Assembly (NCBI RefSeq): GCF_032854445.1 | Contig: NC_088302.1 | Coordinates: forward strand, 17,915,338-17,979,337 | Direction of reading: 5' to 3' | DNA length: 64,000 bases | Source of the DNA: Liolophura sinensis | Taxonomy: Eukaryota > Mollusca > Polyplacophora > Chitonida > Chitonidae | Shown: positions 9,999 through 21,504 of the stretch, in pieces | Position numbering within the stretch: position 1 is the stretch's first letter | Layout of the letters: every line of letters starts with the position of its first letter | Notes under the pieces: model-generated | The model's input: the letters and a program-made list of their open reading frames with translations, nothing else | Told to the model about the DNA's origin: nothing | Database searches by the model: none | Translations under genes and position numbers: made by a program

Positions 9999-12684
9999 AA
10001 ATATAATATTTAAGATTGAAAAAGGTTATACATAAGTCTGTATGATCTGTAAAACAATATATGCACGTGTGGATCTACTATACAGAACCCAGAATGGCGT
10101 GTATGTGATTCATGTTTATGTAATAATATGGGTACAAACAGATTTATCAGTGGACTATATAGCTCCGTAGTGTACTTAATTCGCCGTCGATCAGATACAA
10201 GTGCGGGGATTTTATTGCCTTGATGTCGAGATAAGAGGGAATTCGCTGGTATCGGGTATCTGACGACCACCACATGAGAGCGGCCCACCAGGGAAGGCAT
10301 TATGTTATCGCTACTGGTGTAGCGTCATACCCCAGTGCCCCTATACCTAATTCGGTCAGATTGTCTGTCATTCGACTACTTAATAGTGGCCTGCAGTACC
10401 ATTACTAATTCACAGATATGGTTACATTTGACAAGTAATAGCAGTCTTCATGTTCAAAAATATGTGCGTATCAGACAGGAGTATTTTAATGAGTCCATAT
10501 ACGTAATGTTGTGACGCCAAGTGGTCTCGTGTGTGAACAATGGAAATTAAACAACTCGATCACAGATGTAAAAAAAATCACGACACATTTATTAGCACTC
10601 GTCAGAGAACTTCATTTTCTCAAATGACTGTTTACGCAGATTGCTGTATGTTTATGTGAGGGTTTGCTTAGCATATGTATATTTTCTGTTAACATCGATT
10701 GCATCGCGTGCCAGCGTTCTTTAGATTAGACGGGAATAAAACCTAGACTGGCTTCCAATGATAAAGGTGTGGGATTAAAAAATAACCCCCATATGATGAC
10801 GACAGTTGGCAGTTTTGATCCACTGTAGTGCAATATTTATTACAAGTGTCTTCAAGCCAAGACTCAAGCTTCGTGTCCTGTCATAGAACACCATGTCACA
10901 CACGCTCGTGCGTGCATGCTTGAGTTCGCAAGGCATGCTTGGTCCGAGGACAAAATACGCGTTTGATATCTTGTGTTGAAATCTTCTCAAAAGCATTTCT
11001 GGGGACAGGGATCGTGATGTGAGCAAAACAGGGATGGGGGAATATACTCACAACAGGATACATGCACCATGTGCTAAGTGGAGTCATTACATGTCATATA
11101 TAAAAGAACAGGAGAAAAGAAAGAAAATTAACTACAGACATTTACTTAGAAGACAGACTATAATACACAATAATGGGGTGGAGTTGCAAACTTCCATTTT
11201 ATAAAAATAATCTTTTGTGGACACCATGCACAATGTATGGTGCTTTTGAAATTTCAGCTAGCAGGTAACTTTACATATACATACCTTCTGCAGCGCTATA
11301 TACAGGTAAGCTTGTTTGGCATGCCGACATGTATATAGGCCTACATGTGCATTGTTAAAGCTAGAACGACGTGCGCTAGCATATCGGACAGATACTTCAA
11401 TTGTCGACTTGTTCACATAACCGGAAATAAAACCGTTTGATCTGACGGTTTTGTAACGATCTGAGATAAAAGAAGTCGTATGTTGGAATGTTCAGTCACT
11501 AGGGCTGGGTGGAAGATCGCGTTAATCCCCGGGTAGGGATAGACTGGAATTACGCGGACCTGATCGAGACACTCTGTGCACGGAGTTACCGACTTCTAAT
11601 ATGGTATCTAAATCATTCGGATCTGGGTGCGGGGAGAAAACAGCCACGGTTTTTCACTGAGTGCTTGCGTGTATAAAGACAAGGCCAGCGGAACCTGCAT
11701 AATAAAATGATTTTACTAGGGAGATCGGAATCCGATTTTATTCTCACCAACAGTCGTATGTTAAGTACATGTGATACGCCACAGTGTTAGATATACACAC
11801 CCTGTACACACACACAGCGTTTTAAGAATTAGATGTTAAAACAAGGCGTTAAAATCAAAGGATGTGAAGTCAAAAAAACGTGTGTTTCATGTATTTCACA
11901 ATGCCTGTATTGTTTTCATGTCTGCATGTATATCAGTATGTTCACCATGCTTAGATCTTGATTTCGCTACGATATATAAGAGTAGGTAAATAAAAGTAGG
12001 CAGAAATTAAAGTCAATTAGGTTTTTTTTCGCTAGAACACTTTATTTTCCCCAAGTCCATAGTAATTTTTCCTTTTAAGCTTCATTTTGATGAAGCATGT
12101 TCTCGAAATGTAGGAAGAGGGGAGTGTATATACAGACAGAGTTTTTCAGACCTATAAAGCGGATTTAACAATGTGTAAGATCTCGGTCGCACGTGCTGTA
12201 AACCAGAAATTTCCGACTGGGAGAAACTAGGGGACGACGGAGAGATAATTCACTGCAATTGTTATGTCATGCACTTAAATCTACACCGGTAGATGAAACG
12301 AAACACAAGAGCGTTTACAACAATAGATGTTCAATTTCCGCCCAGTTTTTCCATGAATTTTCTACCGCACTTTTGATCGTCAGAGAATTGCAGAGTCACG
12401 GAGAGTGATGTACTAAAACATGTCAGCTATTTCACGTATAAGCGTGTTATATACCTATTACATACAATCCTGTAGATCAGGGAGTATGTGTAGGATGGCA
12501 GAGTAGGGAAAGGGGGATAAGGGGTTAGAGGCCAGGTGGAGCTCTACATATACAATAAGGGATGCTCTTTAACAATTACCGGAGCCCTCTACATACATAT
12601 GTGTGTATAGCTTACACAAATTGTTTTTAAACTAGATAACACTGCATTGAGCAGAGAATTTCGACTTTAACAAAATGATTTATT
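9999..12684. other. Non-genic stretch
   Basis: About 2.7 kb of unique-looking AT-rich DNA. I looked for exon-like frames with splice sites, tRNA boxes, SINE ends and tandem repeats and saw none that I can support. Confidence 0.45.
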
Positions 12685-12850
12685 GACCGGTTTACTTATT
12701 TATTCATTTATTTGGTAAAACAGTGAACTTCGACGACTTCCACTCCTAAAGAGTATATAAGCAACCGCAGACCGGGAAGCGACAGCTGGGTTCGAACACT
12801 CGACTTCGTCATACTATACACAAGGGATTAGCAGCTGGAAGCTTTTAAAG
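12685..12850 (-). mobile_element. SINE remnant
   Basis: On the minus strand there is a box B-like GTGTTCGAACCCAGC (about 12799-12785). Further along comes GAAGTTCACTGTTTTACC and a tail AAATAAATGAATAAATAAG ending near 12690. This matches the tRNA-head to AAATA-tail layout of the main SINE family, but the middle is too diverged to assign. Confidence 0.45.
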
Positions 12851-13866
12851 CTGTTCATTTGTGTGTTTTCCACCTAAAATGTACGCAGAATGTGCATGAG
12901 GTATATTAAGGATTAAAGAAAACTGGACACTAAAGACTTTGCCGCCAGCCGTTTCACAAAGCACACAAATATGTAGTAAAATCATTACCCAGCTTGCTTT
13001 GGAGGTCGTCATAGTAATTATGTAGAACTTTGAATGTGTGTATATGCTATGAGCTCAGTCAATACATATCGCGAGGAAATGTGTCTTTGCGTGAATAATG
13101 TATCAGTATGACACATGAATATGATGCTATGATCCAAACGTCAAAAATATTCTGTATACAATTTTGCGCATGGCCGTGAACAGTAAGGCCTCGTTTTCGA
13201 ATTTAGCTTCCGGTCGATTGGACTGCGGCCTGACGTCAGGAGGGTTGTGTGTCAGATCTGTACCTGTCAGGAGAGGTGATTTTCGTATACGGCTTAAAAA
13301 TGGTTTAATTCAGACTTTCATAACCTTTGATAAAATAACAGAATTCTGACAAGACACGCAAGACACCAATAAGATAAATAGTTAGATGATAAACCAGCCC
13401 GACACAGTCACAAAATCTCGTCCGACTGACGAGAATGGATCTGTCTATATAGCCTACAACTGCTTGCGTATCGGTCCGATAACTGAGGCAAATAGTTTCC
13501 ATTAAGGTTAAATTACAGGGCACTGTTTTGTCTTTGTCTTGGGAACCCTTAATTGTGGTGTTTGTGAGGCAAAATGACAAGCAAGGCAGTAGGAGTTACA
13601 GTTAGAGATCAATCGTTTGCACAGCGTTGCATATGAAAGAAAGCAAGCAGATGGTTTCAAAATTATCGCATTTGTATGGTGTATTGCTCCGTTTTAATTG
13701 CGAAGATGGGGAGGTGTGTGTACGTGGTGGTGGTGGTGAAGTGGGCTGGGGTTGTGTTGGGTCAGATGGGGAGGTGTTTGTGGAAGGACTGGGGGAGTGA
13801 TCAGATATATTTCTGCAAGCAGATTATATATATATATAAGATAATTATATATAACGGTAATAAAAG
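12851..13866. other. Non-genic stretch
   Basis: A weak relic of a SINE 3' end may be present around 13345-13385 (ACACGCAAGACACCAATAAG then ATAAATAG). A short TA run lies at 13826-13838 and a GT/GGT-rich patch at 13706-13770. No exon recognised. Confidence 0.4.
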
Positions 13867-13873
13867 GCCATCA

Positions 13874-14221
13874 GTGGAGTGAGTGAGTGAGTGCTTGGGG
13901 TTTAACGTCGTACTTAACAATTTTTCAGTCATAGGACGAAGGAGTCATAGGACGAAGGAGTCCTTAAAGTATATGTACTGTGCCTCTTTATTGCAGGACG
14001 GATTTCAGTCGCGCTTTTATCTAGTGCTGCTTCACTGAAACGACTTACCAAAGGCAAGTAAGGTGCCCCACCCGAGCCATCATACTGATGCGGGTCAACT
14101 AGTCGCTGCACTATCCCCTTAATGCAGAACGCCAAGGGAGGAAGTTACAGCTGCTGGTGTGACCCGACAGAGGATTGACCCTGGAGCGGACGCTCTATCA
14201 ACTGTGCTATCGTTGCCGGTA
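13874..14221 (-). mobile_element. Full-length tRNA-derived SINE with CACT tail and 7-bp target duplication
   Basis: Read on the minus strand it begins near 14221 with CCGGCAACGATAGCACAG and box A-like TAGCACAGTTGATAGAGCG, then box B-like GGGTCAATCCTC. A long body follows, then GTACGACGTTAAACCCCAAG and a tail of CACT repeats at 13891-13876. GCCATCA flanks it at 13867-13873 and 14222-14228. The body carries a direct duplication of about 17 bp (TCATAGGACGAAGGAGT at about 13929-13962). Its tail differs from the main SINE, so it is a separate family. Confidence 0.82.
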
Positions 14222-14228
14222 GCCATCA

Positions 14229-15300
14229 TTGGATGAAAGGGTTATTATCAGTTGCATAATACTCCAAAGCTTCAACAGTATAAGCGATTGCGTACAGACT
14301 TAAAAGGCGTTCAATACTTATATGTCATATTAATCTAACAGCCACTGACAAGCAAGTGGCTTATTTCCAGATCATCTTTCATCAACGACTCAAATTTGAA
14401 GGAAGAGAAAAAAAGGTAGCAGCGCGTGCGCTTACACTTCCGATCCTTTGGGACGCGGGGAAATGGCGTCCAAAGACTAAGGGACAAGACAAATCCTTTA
14501 CCACTAAAACGTCAAGCATTGGATAATCACATAAAAAGAACAGGTTTACGCGTATTTGCGTCGTGGCCTAGGTGTAAAGGCCAGAGTGTTGACTGATGGG
14601 AGAGACGAAGGAGATAAAAACGACCGTCGCTGAGAAGGTAGCGTCGTATCAGCGGTCGAGATGTGAAGCAATCAACAAGATTGGCAGGAGTAAGGCTAAT
14701 CCGCGAAAATTTCACCCAGTGGTGCTACCTTATAAATTTATCATACTCCCTTGTCCGTCCAAATTTTCTCTCCCCTCCTTTTAATCTCATTAGCCGTCTA
14801 GAGCACGGCCATTTTGCTTCCTCTCAATTAATGTAATCTGCCGTAAAGCGTGTTTCCGGAGTCCAACACGTGCCTTTATACACCTGCCACTGTACATATA
14901 GGTTAGTCATTAACACAGTCGTCATGGCTATGAGTCTGTTCCGGTCTGATAAAACAGGGAGTCAAAATCCACTGGTGAAATACTGTCCCCTCACCCCCTT
15001 TCCTTGATCATACGTGAAATGTTAAGTCATAATGTTGCACAGGGTGAAAAAGGGACACATCGCAAGCAACTACCATATGCAATTTGATATTTGGATTCTC
15101 ACAAAAGGTGAAGAACTGACGCTTTTCTGTAAATTTTTGGTTTATTGCAAAGCGTTTGTCATTGCACTGCATGAAAATCTTCCCGCCAAAAGTAATTTGG
15201 ACTTGTGTAGTGGTAGAGCCTGTTGTTCATTCCTGTCTTTGCAGTAATGATTTGTGCATAAACTGGCAACGTATATGACTCATGTATTACTGTAGAGAAG
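14229..15300. other. Non-genic stretch
   Basis: No exon, repeat or RNA gene recognised. Open frames at 14527-14784 overlap on opposite strands without supporting signals. Confidence 0.4.
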
Positions 15301-15425
15301 AATAGTCGATCCAGCTTGGACCCGAAACGTTAGATAGGTTTGTTACTCTTAAAACCCTCTCTTGAAACGACGAAAGCGTATAAAATCCAGCGGGAACCGG
15401 ATTCGAACATGCGACCATGCTCACT
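15301..15425 (-). mobile_element. tRNA-derived SINE remnant
   Basis: The minus strand carries GAGCATGGTCGCATGTTCGA followed by ATCCGGTTCCCGC, which has a good box B (GGTCGCATGTTCGAATCC) just downstream of a tRNA-like arm, and then a non-tRNA body containing AACGTTTCGGGTCC. Only the head and part of the body are visible. A CGAAACGTTA motif is common in several metazoan retroelements, so the precise family is open. Confidence 0.45.
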
Positions 15426-15689
15426 GGTTAAAATATTATGATCTGAAATAATTCATAGTTTAGGAACCTCTTGCACAAATGATCTTAGGCTAAGTTGATT
15501 GTAACTACCATGGCATCAAACGCTTTTAACATCTGTCGCCATTGTAGTTATAATCAACATAGTTTGGTTTGCGTAAGCGACCCCAGATCAGTTGGTCAGT
15601 GGATATCTCACGAGCAAAGTTTGTTTGCTTGATTGCTGTTAATAAAGCCATACTTAACCGATTTCACGCATGAATACCATGGTGGTCAT

Positions 15690-15820
15690 TGTTATGGGTT
15701 GAGGAAACCGATCTGGTAAACCACAAACCTTTGGCAACTTACTGGCCACAAGCCTCCGTTCGTACATATACCAACGGGGGACCCTAAAACACCAGTCAAA
15801 TAAATAAATAAATATACGAA
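15690..15820 (+). mobile_element. Degenerate SINE 3' end, main family
   Basis: Fragments in the expected order: TTTGGCAACTTACTGGCC, CGTACATATACCAACGGG, CCCTAAAACACCAGTCAAAT and an AAATAAATAAATA tail. Strongly diverged and without a tRNA head. Confidence 0.5.
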
Positions 15821-16656
15821 CGCCATATTTATGCATATGTTGTCTTGAAGTCAATACTCTGGCCAGTCACATTTTTCGTATAAGCATATGGTGTTTGATG
15901 TGCTTAATCAAGATATACTCATTGAAAATTTCCAGTAATGCTATTAAATATTTGTTTATTCAGGTCAGTGGGTACAGGAAACTGGTGTGTCCGAGATAAA
16001 GGATGTTCTTCTAGGGACAGGCACATGATGACAACTCTCTTGACTTAAAGCCTGACAGTCGTACCAGCGATGGCTGTATATCCCACCCCGATGCTTCATT
16101 GGCCAGCGGATGATTGTTTGCATGCGGCTAGATGCATACAGAATCCAAATGAGCCATGCAACCAGAAGTTCAGTATAGACCTCAGTCTATGGAACTGGAA
16201 AAATGGAAGTGCGGCCTCTGTGTGGAAACAGTTTAATCTATCTATTTAAAGAAGCCGATACTTGTTCCATATAATATACTTGTACTTTAATATACTTAAA
16301 AAATAGGACATTTTTCTATCCCGAAAATCGAACGAAGTTGGTCGAAAATACATATTTGTTATATGGAGTATGGTCCTTAAGAAATAAAAAAGATTTTTCT
16401 TTGTTTTTTGTGGGTTCATGCATATGGTTTTTTTCTAGGTTTTCAGATATTTTTTGTTAAGTGCGCCTATCATTTTTTTTTCTGAATTTCTAGGATGGTA
16501 TTTACCCAGCTTTTTACGTTCTATCTATATTCTGGTGTGCGAAAGCTCTGAAAACGTTCATACAGAGTGGAAAGGTGGAGGGTTAAGCTCTATCCCCATA
16601 AAGAAATCTCATCCGAGACTAGATGTCTTGGAAATGGATACTACCATTCCTTCCAT
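15821..16656. other. Non-genic stretch
   Basis: AT-rich sequence with several T-runs (16395-16450, 16470-16485). No exon or repeat recognised. Confidence 0.4.
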
Positions 16657-16929
16657 TTAATCGAGTATAAATGGTGTTATGCGTGGCATGAAGAAATGCT
16701 TTCTTACGGCTCGTATTACGCCAGGGCCTGGTCGGAATAAGGTTGTTAGCCCAGCTGTGATGGCCCCAGTGCATGCATGCAGATGTGTATCAATCTGGTA
16801 CACGCTACGGGCAACTATCAAACAGTATACAGGACGAAGAAAGGTAAACATATTGGTAAGTCGGTATACTCGGGTCTTCTCAAGGCTGTATGACAAAAAA
16901 AAAAAGGAGGGAGCTGGTAAAATATAAAC

Positions 16930-17247
16930 AGATATAAGTTCGAGAGGGTTGATATCGCGCCAGAAGGTGTGGCTTCTCAGCTTAATGTATTTGGTCGGGT
17001 TCCCATAGACTGCGTCACTGGGAGGTGTGAATCTATCGATCGGACGCTTGTACATGCCTGCAGCCAGCACCCGTAGAACCTTCTCCATTTCATCCAGCCG
17101 TTTATCTCTCAACCCATTTTCAACCCCCGTTAAAATATCATATAAAAAGACTTGACAGCCGACTGTCAGAGAAGCAGGTTTTACTTCTTCTTTTGGAACA
17201 TACACTGTTAATGTAGAATGCAATGGAATTATATTATAGCGCTTCAC
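16930..17247 (-). CDS. Unrecognised open frame, possible exon or gene relic
   Basis: The longest minus-strand frame not created by a tandem repeat runs 17247-16657, but only its first part (about 105 codons, to about 16933) has a protein-like composition. It includes VYVPKEEVKP, YDILTGVENG and KLRSHTFWRD. The apparent first codon is GTG, so in an animal it cannot be the natural start. An acceptor-like TACATTAACAG lies directly before VYVPKEE (about 17200), so an internal exon is possible, but I see no convincing donor at the other side. Past 16930 the frame runs into an A-run read as phenylalanines, probably non-coding. I do not recognise the family. It lies 8 kb downstream of ARID3. Confidence 0.25.
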
Positions 17248-18328
17248 TGTTTAATAATAGAGTATATTTAACACGCGGTTAAGAGAATGGAATGTTTCTT
17301 TCATAGAGAAAAAATTCTCTGTGTACAGTACCGGAGAATCCAAATTTCGTGCAGCCAAAAGCCTTGGATGGAAGACATCAGTGGCATGGTATAATTGGAT
17401 TTATATAACTGTTGCTTTAACGCCATGTTAAAATAATTTTAATTTATCCGATGGCAGTCATGCGCTTTTATGGATGGAGGAAACCGCTGTGCCCAAGAAA
17501 AACCGTGGACTTTTAGCAAGTTACTGACACACTTTCTCACATTTGACGTACAGATATGCACATCATTTACGTGGAAGACACGTGGTCTTCAACGAACAAG
17601 AGGGTGCGCGAACGGACACATGAGTGTAGTGCACCGCTTAATGTCACAAATGCCGTCTCACAAGCCGTGAAAGCGGGTATAATTTATGTATCCCTCAAGA
17701 GTAAGCACAAGCAGTTCTGTTAATGTCAACCACAGCATGCACATTTCATTATTACATCTCACTATAAAGACGGAGTGCTAAGACAAGCATAAGATCGCGC
17801 AATTACACTGGTTTACTTTATTGCCAAGGTCAAGAGCACCGACATTGTATGCGTGTGCCTTCACCCCAAGCAATGTCGGTGCTTGGTACTGTTTTACTCA
17901 TCATCATTGAAATAAAACAAACTGAGACTAAATCAAAGAATAATGTTGTTAAAATTCGCCACAAGGTCAATAAAAATAAAGGTAGTCACGAAAACATTCT
18001 TAGTTCTTATTTTCAGTATACATGCATTGGTATTAGAAATTAGCCCTGAGAAAAAAAAGAAGGTTTAGGATATTTTTTTACTTTATTAAACCAGAGGCAA
18101 ACTTTATGGGCATCTGCATCTCAGCAACTAATCCAGAAATGGGAGTTATGTATCGGTATAGAAAAAAGAGTTTTGTATTTATTGTTGCTTTGTAACCATT
18201 TCATATATAGGCAACCATGTCATAGATTTGACTTATTGATTTGTCCAACCTGTGTACAACACCTAAGTCTTATGTTATAATACAGAATTATCTCACAGAT
18301 GGGATATAATATGGTTTACCACAGAGTG
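17248..18328. other. Non-genic stretch with one strong hairpin
   Basis: No exon recognised. The notable element is the inverted repeat at 17833-17885. The rest is AT-rich. Confidence 0.4.
17833..17885. other. Hairpin-forming inverted repeat
   Basis: AGCACCGACATTG and its exact complement CAATGTCGGTGCT are separated by about 23 bases, giving a 13-bp perfect stem with a GC-rich base. It could be a small MITE core, a structured RNA or chance. No adjacent U-run, promoter or second copy was seen in this window. Confidence 0.7.
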
Positions 18329-18575
18329 CACTAAAAATAGTACTTCGTTAATTTTACCAGAAAGTCTGTTGCCTGAGTGATGCAAGAATGTATTCTGCTA
18401 TTGCAGCAGATTACTCTATTAAATATAACACACATATTCTATCAATTCAACATTAAGATTGAGTTATACCAACAGGATATTATATGTTGAATATAACACA
18501 GTTTTATGTTTTAACAGAATACATTCTAGCATCACTAAGACAACAGGCTTCCTGTTAAAATTAACAGATTGTTTG
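18329..18575. mobile_element. Palindromic MITE-like element, copy A
   Basis: The left arm GTTAATTTTACCAGAAAGTC, GCCTGAGTGATGCAAGAATG, TATTCTGCTA is mirrored by the right arm CAGAATACATTCTAGCATCA, CTAAGACAACAGGCTTCCTG, TTAAAATTAACAG. The interior has AAATATAACACACATATTCT, also found in the copy at 26001-26256. It has no coding capacity, so it is non-autonomous. The outer ends are approximate. Confidence 0.75.
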
Positions 18576-18639
18576 CTTAGATGTAAACGTGTGATGCATT
18601 TTGTAACAGCTAGTACGTGTATACATAACTTCTTAAGTG

Positions 18640-18715
18640 AGAAGGTTTACCAGCAACCTGCGGATAATCGTGAGTACGGCGTAAAAAACAAACAAATAAA
18701 TAAATAAATATACAT
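18640..18715 (+). mobile_element. Internally deleted SINE fragment, main family
   Basis: CCAGCAACCTGCGGATAATC GTGAGTACGGCGTAAAA is followed by an AAATAAATAAATAAATA tail. The stretch normally between the GGATGGTCGTGGG segment and the GAGTACGGCGT segment is missing, so about 75 bases were deleted from the standard 3' half. Confidence 0.65.
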
Positions 18716-18984
18716 AGCTTATGTATAGGTTTCATCATAGGTTACAGAGTTACAAATTTGATGCACTTTGCATATCAAACATGAGATAAACTGTTTCATC
18801 GTTGGTTACAGGGTTACGAGATGGATATACTTTTTCCTCAGCTGATACTGAATCTCTGTTTTATCGTTGATTACAGATTCACAAGTTTGATGCAGTTTCT
18901 TACAGCTGGGATGTAATGATGTTTCATCGTTTGGGCTACATGGTTACAAATGATGTATTGTAGTTTGTTACGGAGTATATATTT

Positions 18985-19100
18985 TCACGTATATACTTTT
19001 ATTTACGTGATTTGTGTTTTACGCCCTACTCAAGAACTTTTCACTTATATACGATGGTGGCCAGCATTATTGGGCATGGGTGCAAACTGGGCAGAGCCCC
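18985..19100 (-). mobile_element. SINE fragment, main family, cut by a MITE
   Basis: The plus strand reads TTGTGTTTTACGCCCTACTC, AAGAACTTTTCACTTATATA, CGATGGTGGCCAGCATTAT and GGGCAGAGCCCCGG, the reverse complement of the main SINE 3' half. Where the tRNA head should follow, the sequence switches to a separate inverted-repeat element at 19101. Confidence 0.75.
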
Positions 19101-19238
19101 GGACCCAGTTGTTCAAAAGTGTATCAAGACCTTACCCCGGTATTAAATTTAGTCCAGACGTAAGTGTCATTTACTTTGTACTAGGATGAGACTAGTATTA
19201 AGGTGCAAGCCTGGCTTAACTTTCGAACAACTGGCCCC
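19101..19238. mobile_element. Small MITE with CCAGTTGTTC-type terminal inverted repeats
   Basis: The left end is GGACCCAGTTGTTCAAAAGT and the right end is the reverse complement of GGGGCCAGTTGTTCGAAAGT, so about 20-bp imperfect terminal inverted repeats bound a 138-bp element. The interior TTAAATTTAGTCC has no coding capacity. It sits exactly where the SINE at 18985-19100 stops, indicating nested insertion. Confidence 0.72.
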
Positions 19239-19957
19239 AGATGTATATACTAATATATTGTTAAGAACATCAAAGTTGTAAGTAATTAAACATTTATGAT
19301 GAATGAAAATGGAAGAATCCAGAAACAGTTAAAGGACATTCTTTTAGTCGCTGATAAACATGCATATGTTTATTTGGGGATAACTTTTTAACCTCTTCAC
19401 ACGTAATTGTGTTGACGATATACGATAATTATCATGTGTGCAGTAAGACATTGTTGTCGTGTGGAAAGAACAAATATTGTGACTGATGCGAGCAAATGAA
19501 AGACTTCGTTGAACTGGATAAACAAAAGAAAAATGTTACTTCATGTCGTCCGGGTAGATCTTCACGAGCTCGAGATTTTTTGGCCCCGGTCTTCCGCTCA
19601 CCACGTGTTTTATGTTCATATCAGGTTTATTTTTGTTGCTCTTTTAGAGATGTGCTTTTTAGGCCGCAACAGTCACATATCAGTTTCCAGACTACCAGTC
19701 TGCCGGATAGCATCAGCCTAAATAAGTACAGGTGCTGAAAACGACAGGAAAAAAATAAACAAAATATCAACAATTCAAATAACATAGATACGCTAAGTGT
19801 TTATCTCTGGACGTTAAGTAAACGGATATATACAGTTATTCTAGGCTATCTTCAGCGATTGGTCGTGACACCGGCATCTAACAGTACAGCCAATCAGATA
19901 TCGACTCTCAATTCACAAGTGAACCAATGGAATTCCAGAGCGAGACGTTGGAGATCG
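19239..19957. other. Non-genic stretch
   Basis: No exon or repeat recognised. Two open frames at 19496-19738 overlap each other in different frames and lack supporting signals. Confidence 0.4.
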
Positions 19958-20090
19958 ACCTAAAAAATAATATTTCGTTCAATCCGTTTCCTGAGTGATG
20001 AAGAACTGCATGTTCGTCGATTGAACGGATTAGTCCGATCTTTACGGATTATTTCGTTATCAAGAATGGAGTATTCTGTTGATGAATATG
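19958..20090. mobile_element. Diverged copy of the palindromic MITE-like family
   Basis: ACCTAAAAAATAATATTTCG, then TTTCCTGAGTGATGAAGAA and GAGTATTCTGTTGATG correspond to the terminal and sub-terminal motifs of the 26001-26256 element. An internal dyad AATCCGTT...AACGGATT is specific to this copy. The right arm is short or lost. Confidence 0.45.
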
Positions 20091-20282
20091 ATTGAAATGC
20101 GCCATTATGCAGGAAACAGATTTAAAGGAAGATTTTTTTTGGCCAGTCGTCTGAAATCACGTTGAAGTGGGTTAGTAAAATGCACATACAGAAACTACAC
20201 ATACTGAAGATTGTCTTTGGAAAAATTAAATTGGATATCACTGGATAATTGGATAACACTGAGTTCTTTTAACATAATCTAT

Positions 20283-20396
20283 AGCTAGGGAAGTGAAATC
20301 TCAATGAGATGTACCACTGGCTTTTTAAAAACAAGCTTCAGCTAGGGAAATGAAATCTCAATGAGATGTACCACTGACTTTTTAAAATAAGTTTTA
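20283..20396. repeat. 57-bp direct duplication
   Basis: AGCTAGGGAAGTGAAATCTC followed by AATGAGATGTACCACTGGC recurs 57 bp later with two or three changes (20283 and 20340). Each copy ends in TTTTTAAAA. The dyad CTCAATGAG sits inside each copy. Confidence 0.9.
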
Positions 20397-21184
20397 CTTA
20401 GGAAAATGTTAAAAATAATCATTTTTGGTAAATAAAACTTACTTGGTAACTTACTCATTCTCTAGAAGACCAGTCGTACAATATTCTCAAGCACAGACGA
20501 TTCTCATGAAAGTGAAAATGTGCTTTTTTAAAACGATTTCGCTGTACATATCAATATGGAGAAAGTTTTTTTTTTCATTACAGGTTCACTGACTTGAATA
20601 TTCTGTGAGCAAATAATTTCTCGCCATCGCCCTTGAACAGGGAATTTGTAAATTTCAAAGTTCTCACTATTTGTAGTACCTTGCTGGCAATACGCGGTCG
20701 ACGTGGGCTACTGTGACTGTTTGCACTGCTTCCACCACTCGTCTTCCACAAATATGGCGCTCATATCTTACCTTACGTGTGGGAAATTTGGTCCATAACT
20801 TGCCAAAGAGCGATGGTTTACTCCGGGCACACCTGTCTTCCCCCACCCATAAAATTGGCCACTCAGTATTGTATAAGTGACGAATATTTTAGTATAGAGT
20901 TAAAACAACAAATGAAATGAATAAATAAATTCCTCGTAATAAATCATTCATTTTTTGGGGTGGGCTCTTTTTTCTTGTCTGTTTACTCCATATCTGTGCG
21001 TCATATTCGAATATATGACTCTTCTCGATTAGTTCACCTCTTGGTGCTGCCTCATTGGAACGTCATGCCGAAAACACCAGATTGACCAGCATATACAGGG
21101 ATACCAGACAACTAATTGATTCACCCGTGCTATAATTGTCAATATTTTCAGTGTTTTCATTTGCTAAAATATTGCCCACTTCAT
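20397..21184. other. Non-genic stretch
   Basis: No exon recognised. A degenerate SINE 3' end probably occupies 20825-20930. Confidence 0.4.
20825..20930 (+). mobile_element. Degenerate SINE 3' end, main family
   Basis: CACCTGTCTTCCCCCACCCA, ATTGTATAAGTGACGAATAT and AAACAACAAATGAAATGAAT then AAATAAAT keep the order of the main SINE 3' half but with heavy divergence. Confidence 0.45.
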
Positions 21185-21415
21185 ATATATTTATTCCATT
21201 GGTGTTTTTTATTCCTCGAATATGGAGGATATTCTATACTTATGCCTTGCAGGGCTGCCAAGTTTATGGGTAATTATAAGTGGACAACACCTCTTGGCGT
21301 TATTCAGCATCCCAATGCGATCATGCGGTACATAGCTGGATTCGAACAAGTGACCTCTCTGGTCAATGGCATGTGCTCTGCAAAACAGTGGCACCTTTTA
21401 GTTTGCTGTAGCTTT
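21185..21415 (-). mobile_element. Diverged SINE, main family, with tRNA-like head
   Basis: The plus strand starts ATTTATTCCATTGGTGTTTT, the complement of the AAATA tail region, and ends with GCTGGATTCGAACAAGTGAC C, whose complement GGTCACTTGTTCGAATCC is a good box B. The layout is that of a whole SINE in reverse orientation. The middle is diverged. Confidence 0.6.
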
Positions 21416-21504
21416 AGTTGGTTGTGATTGAAAATGGGGCTTTGTCCAATAATGTTGTGCGTAGACAACAGACACGTGCAACCGTCAGCTGCTCCAGTCA
21501 TCGA

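Noticed and set aside
9637-9999. 120-codon minus-strand frame with Leu/Cys repeats
   Set aside because: Covers the 32-bp array and the short duplication; repetitive and not protein-like.
15301-15425. Penelope-like element end suggested by CGAAACGTTA
   Set aside because: The motif is short and widespread, no reverse-transcriptase frame is present, and a SINE head adjoins it.
16657-16929. C-terminal part of the 196-codon minus-strand frame
   Set aside because: Runs through an A-run read as phenylalanines and loses protein-like composition; only 16930-17247 was kept as a tentative item.
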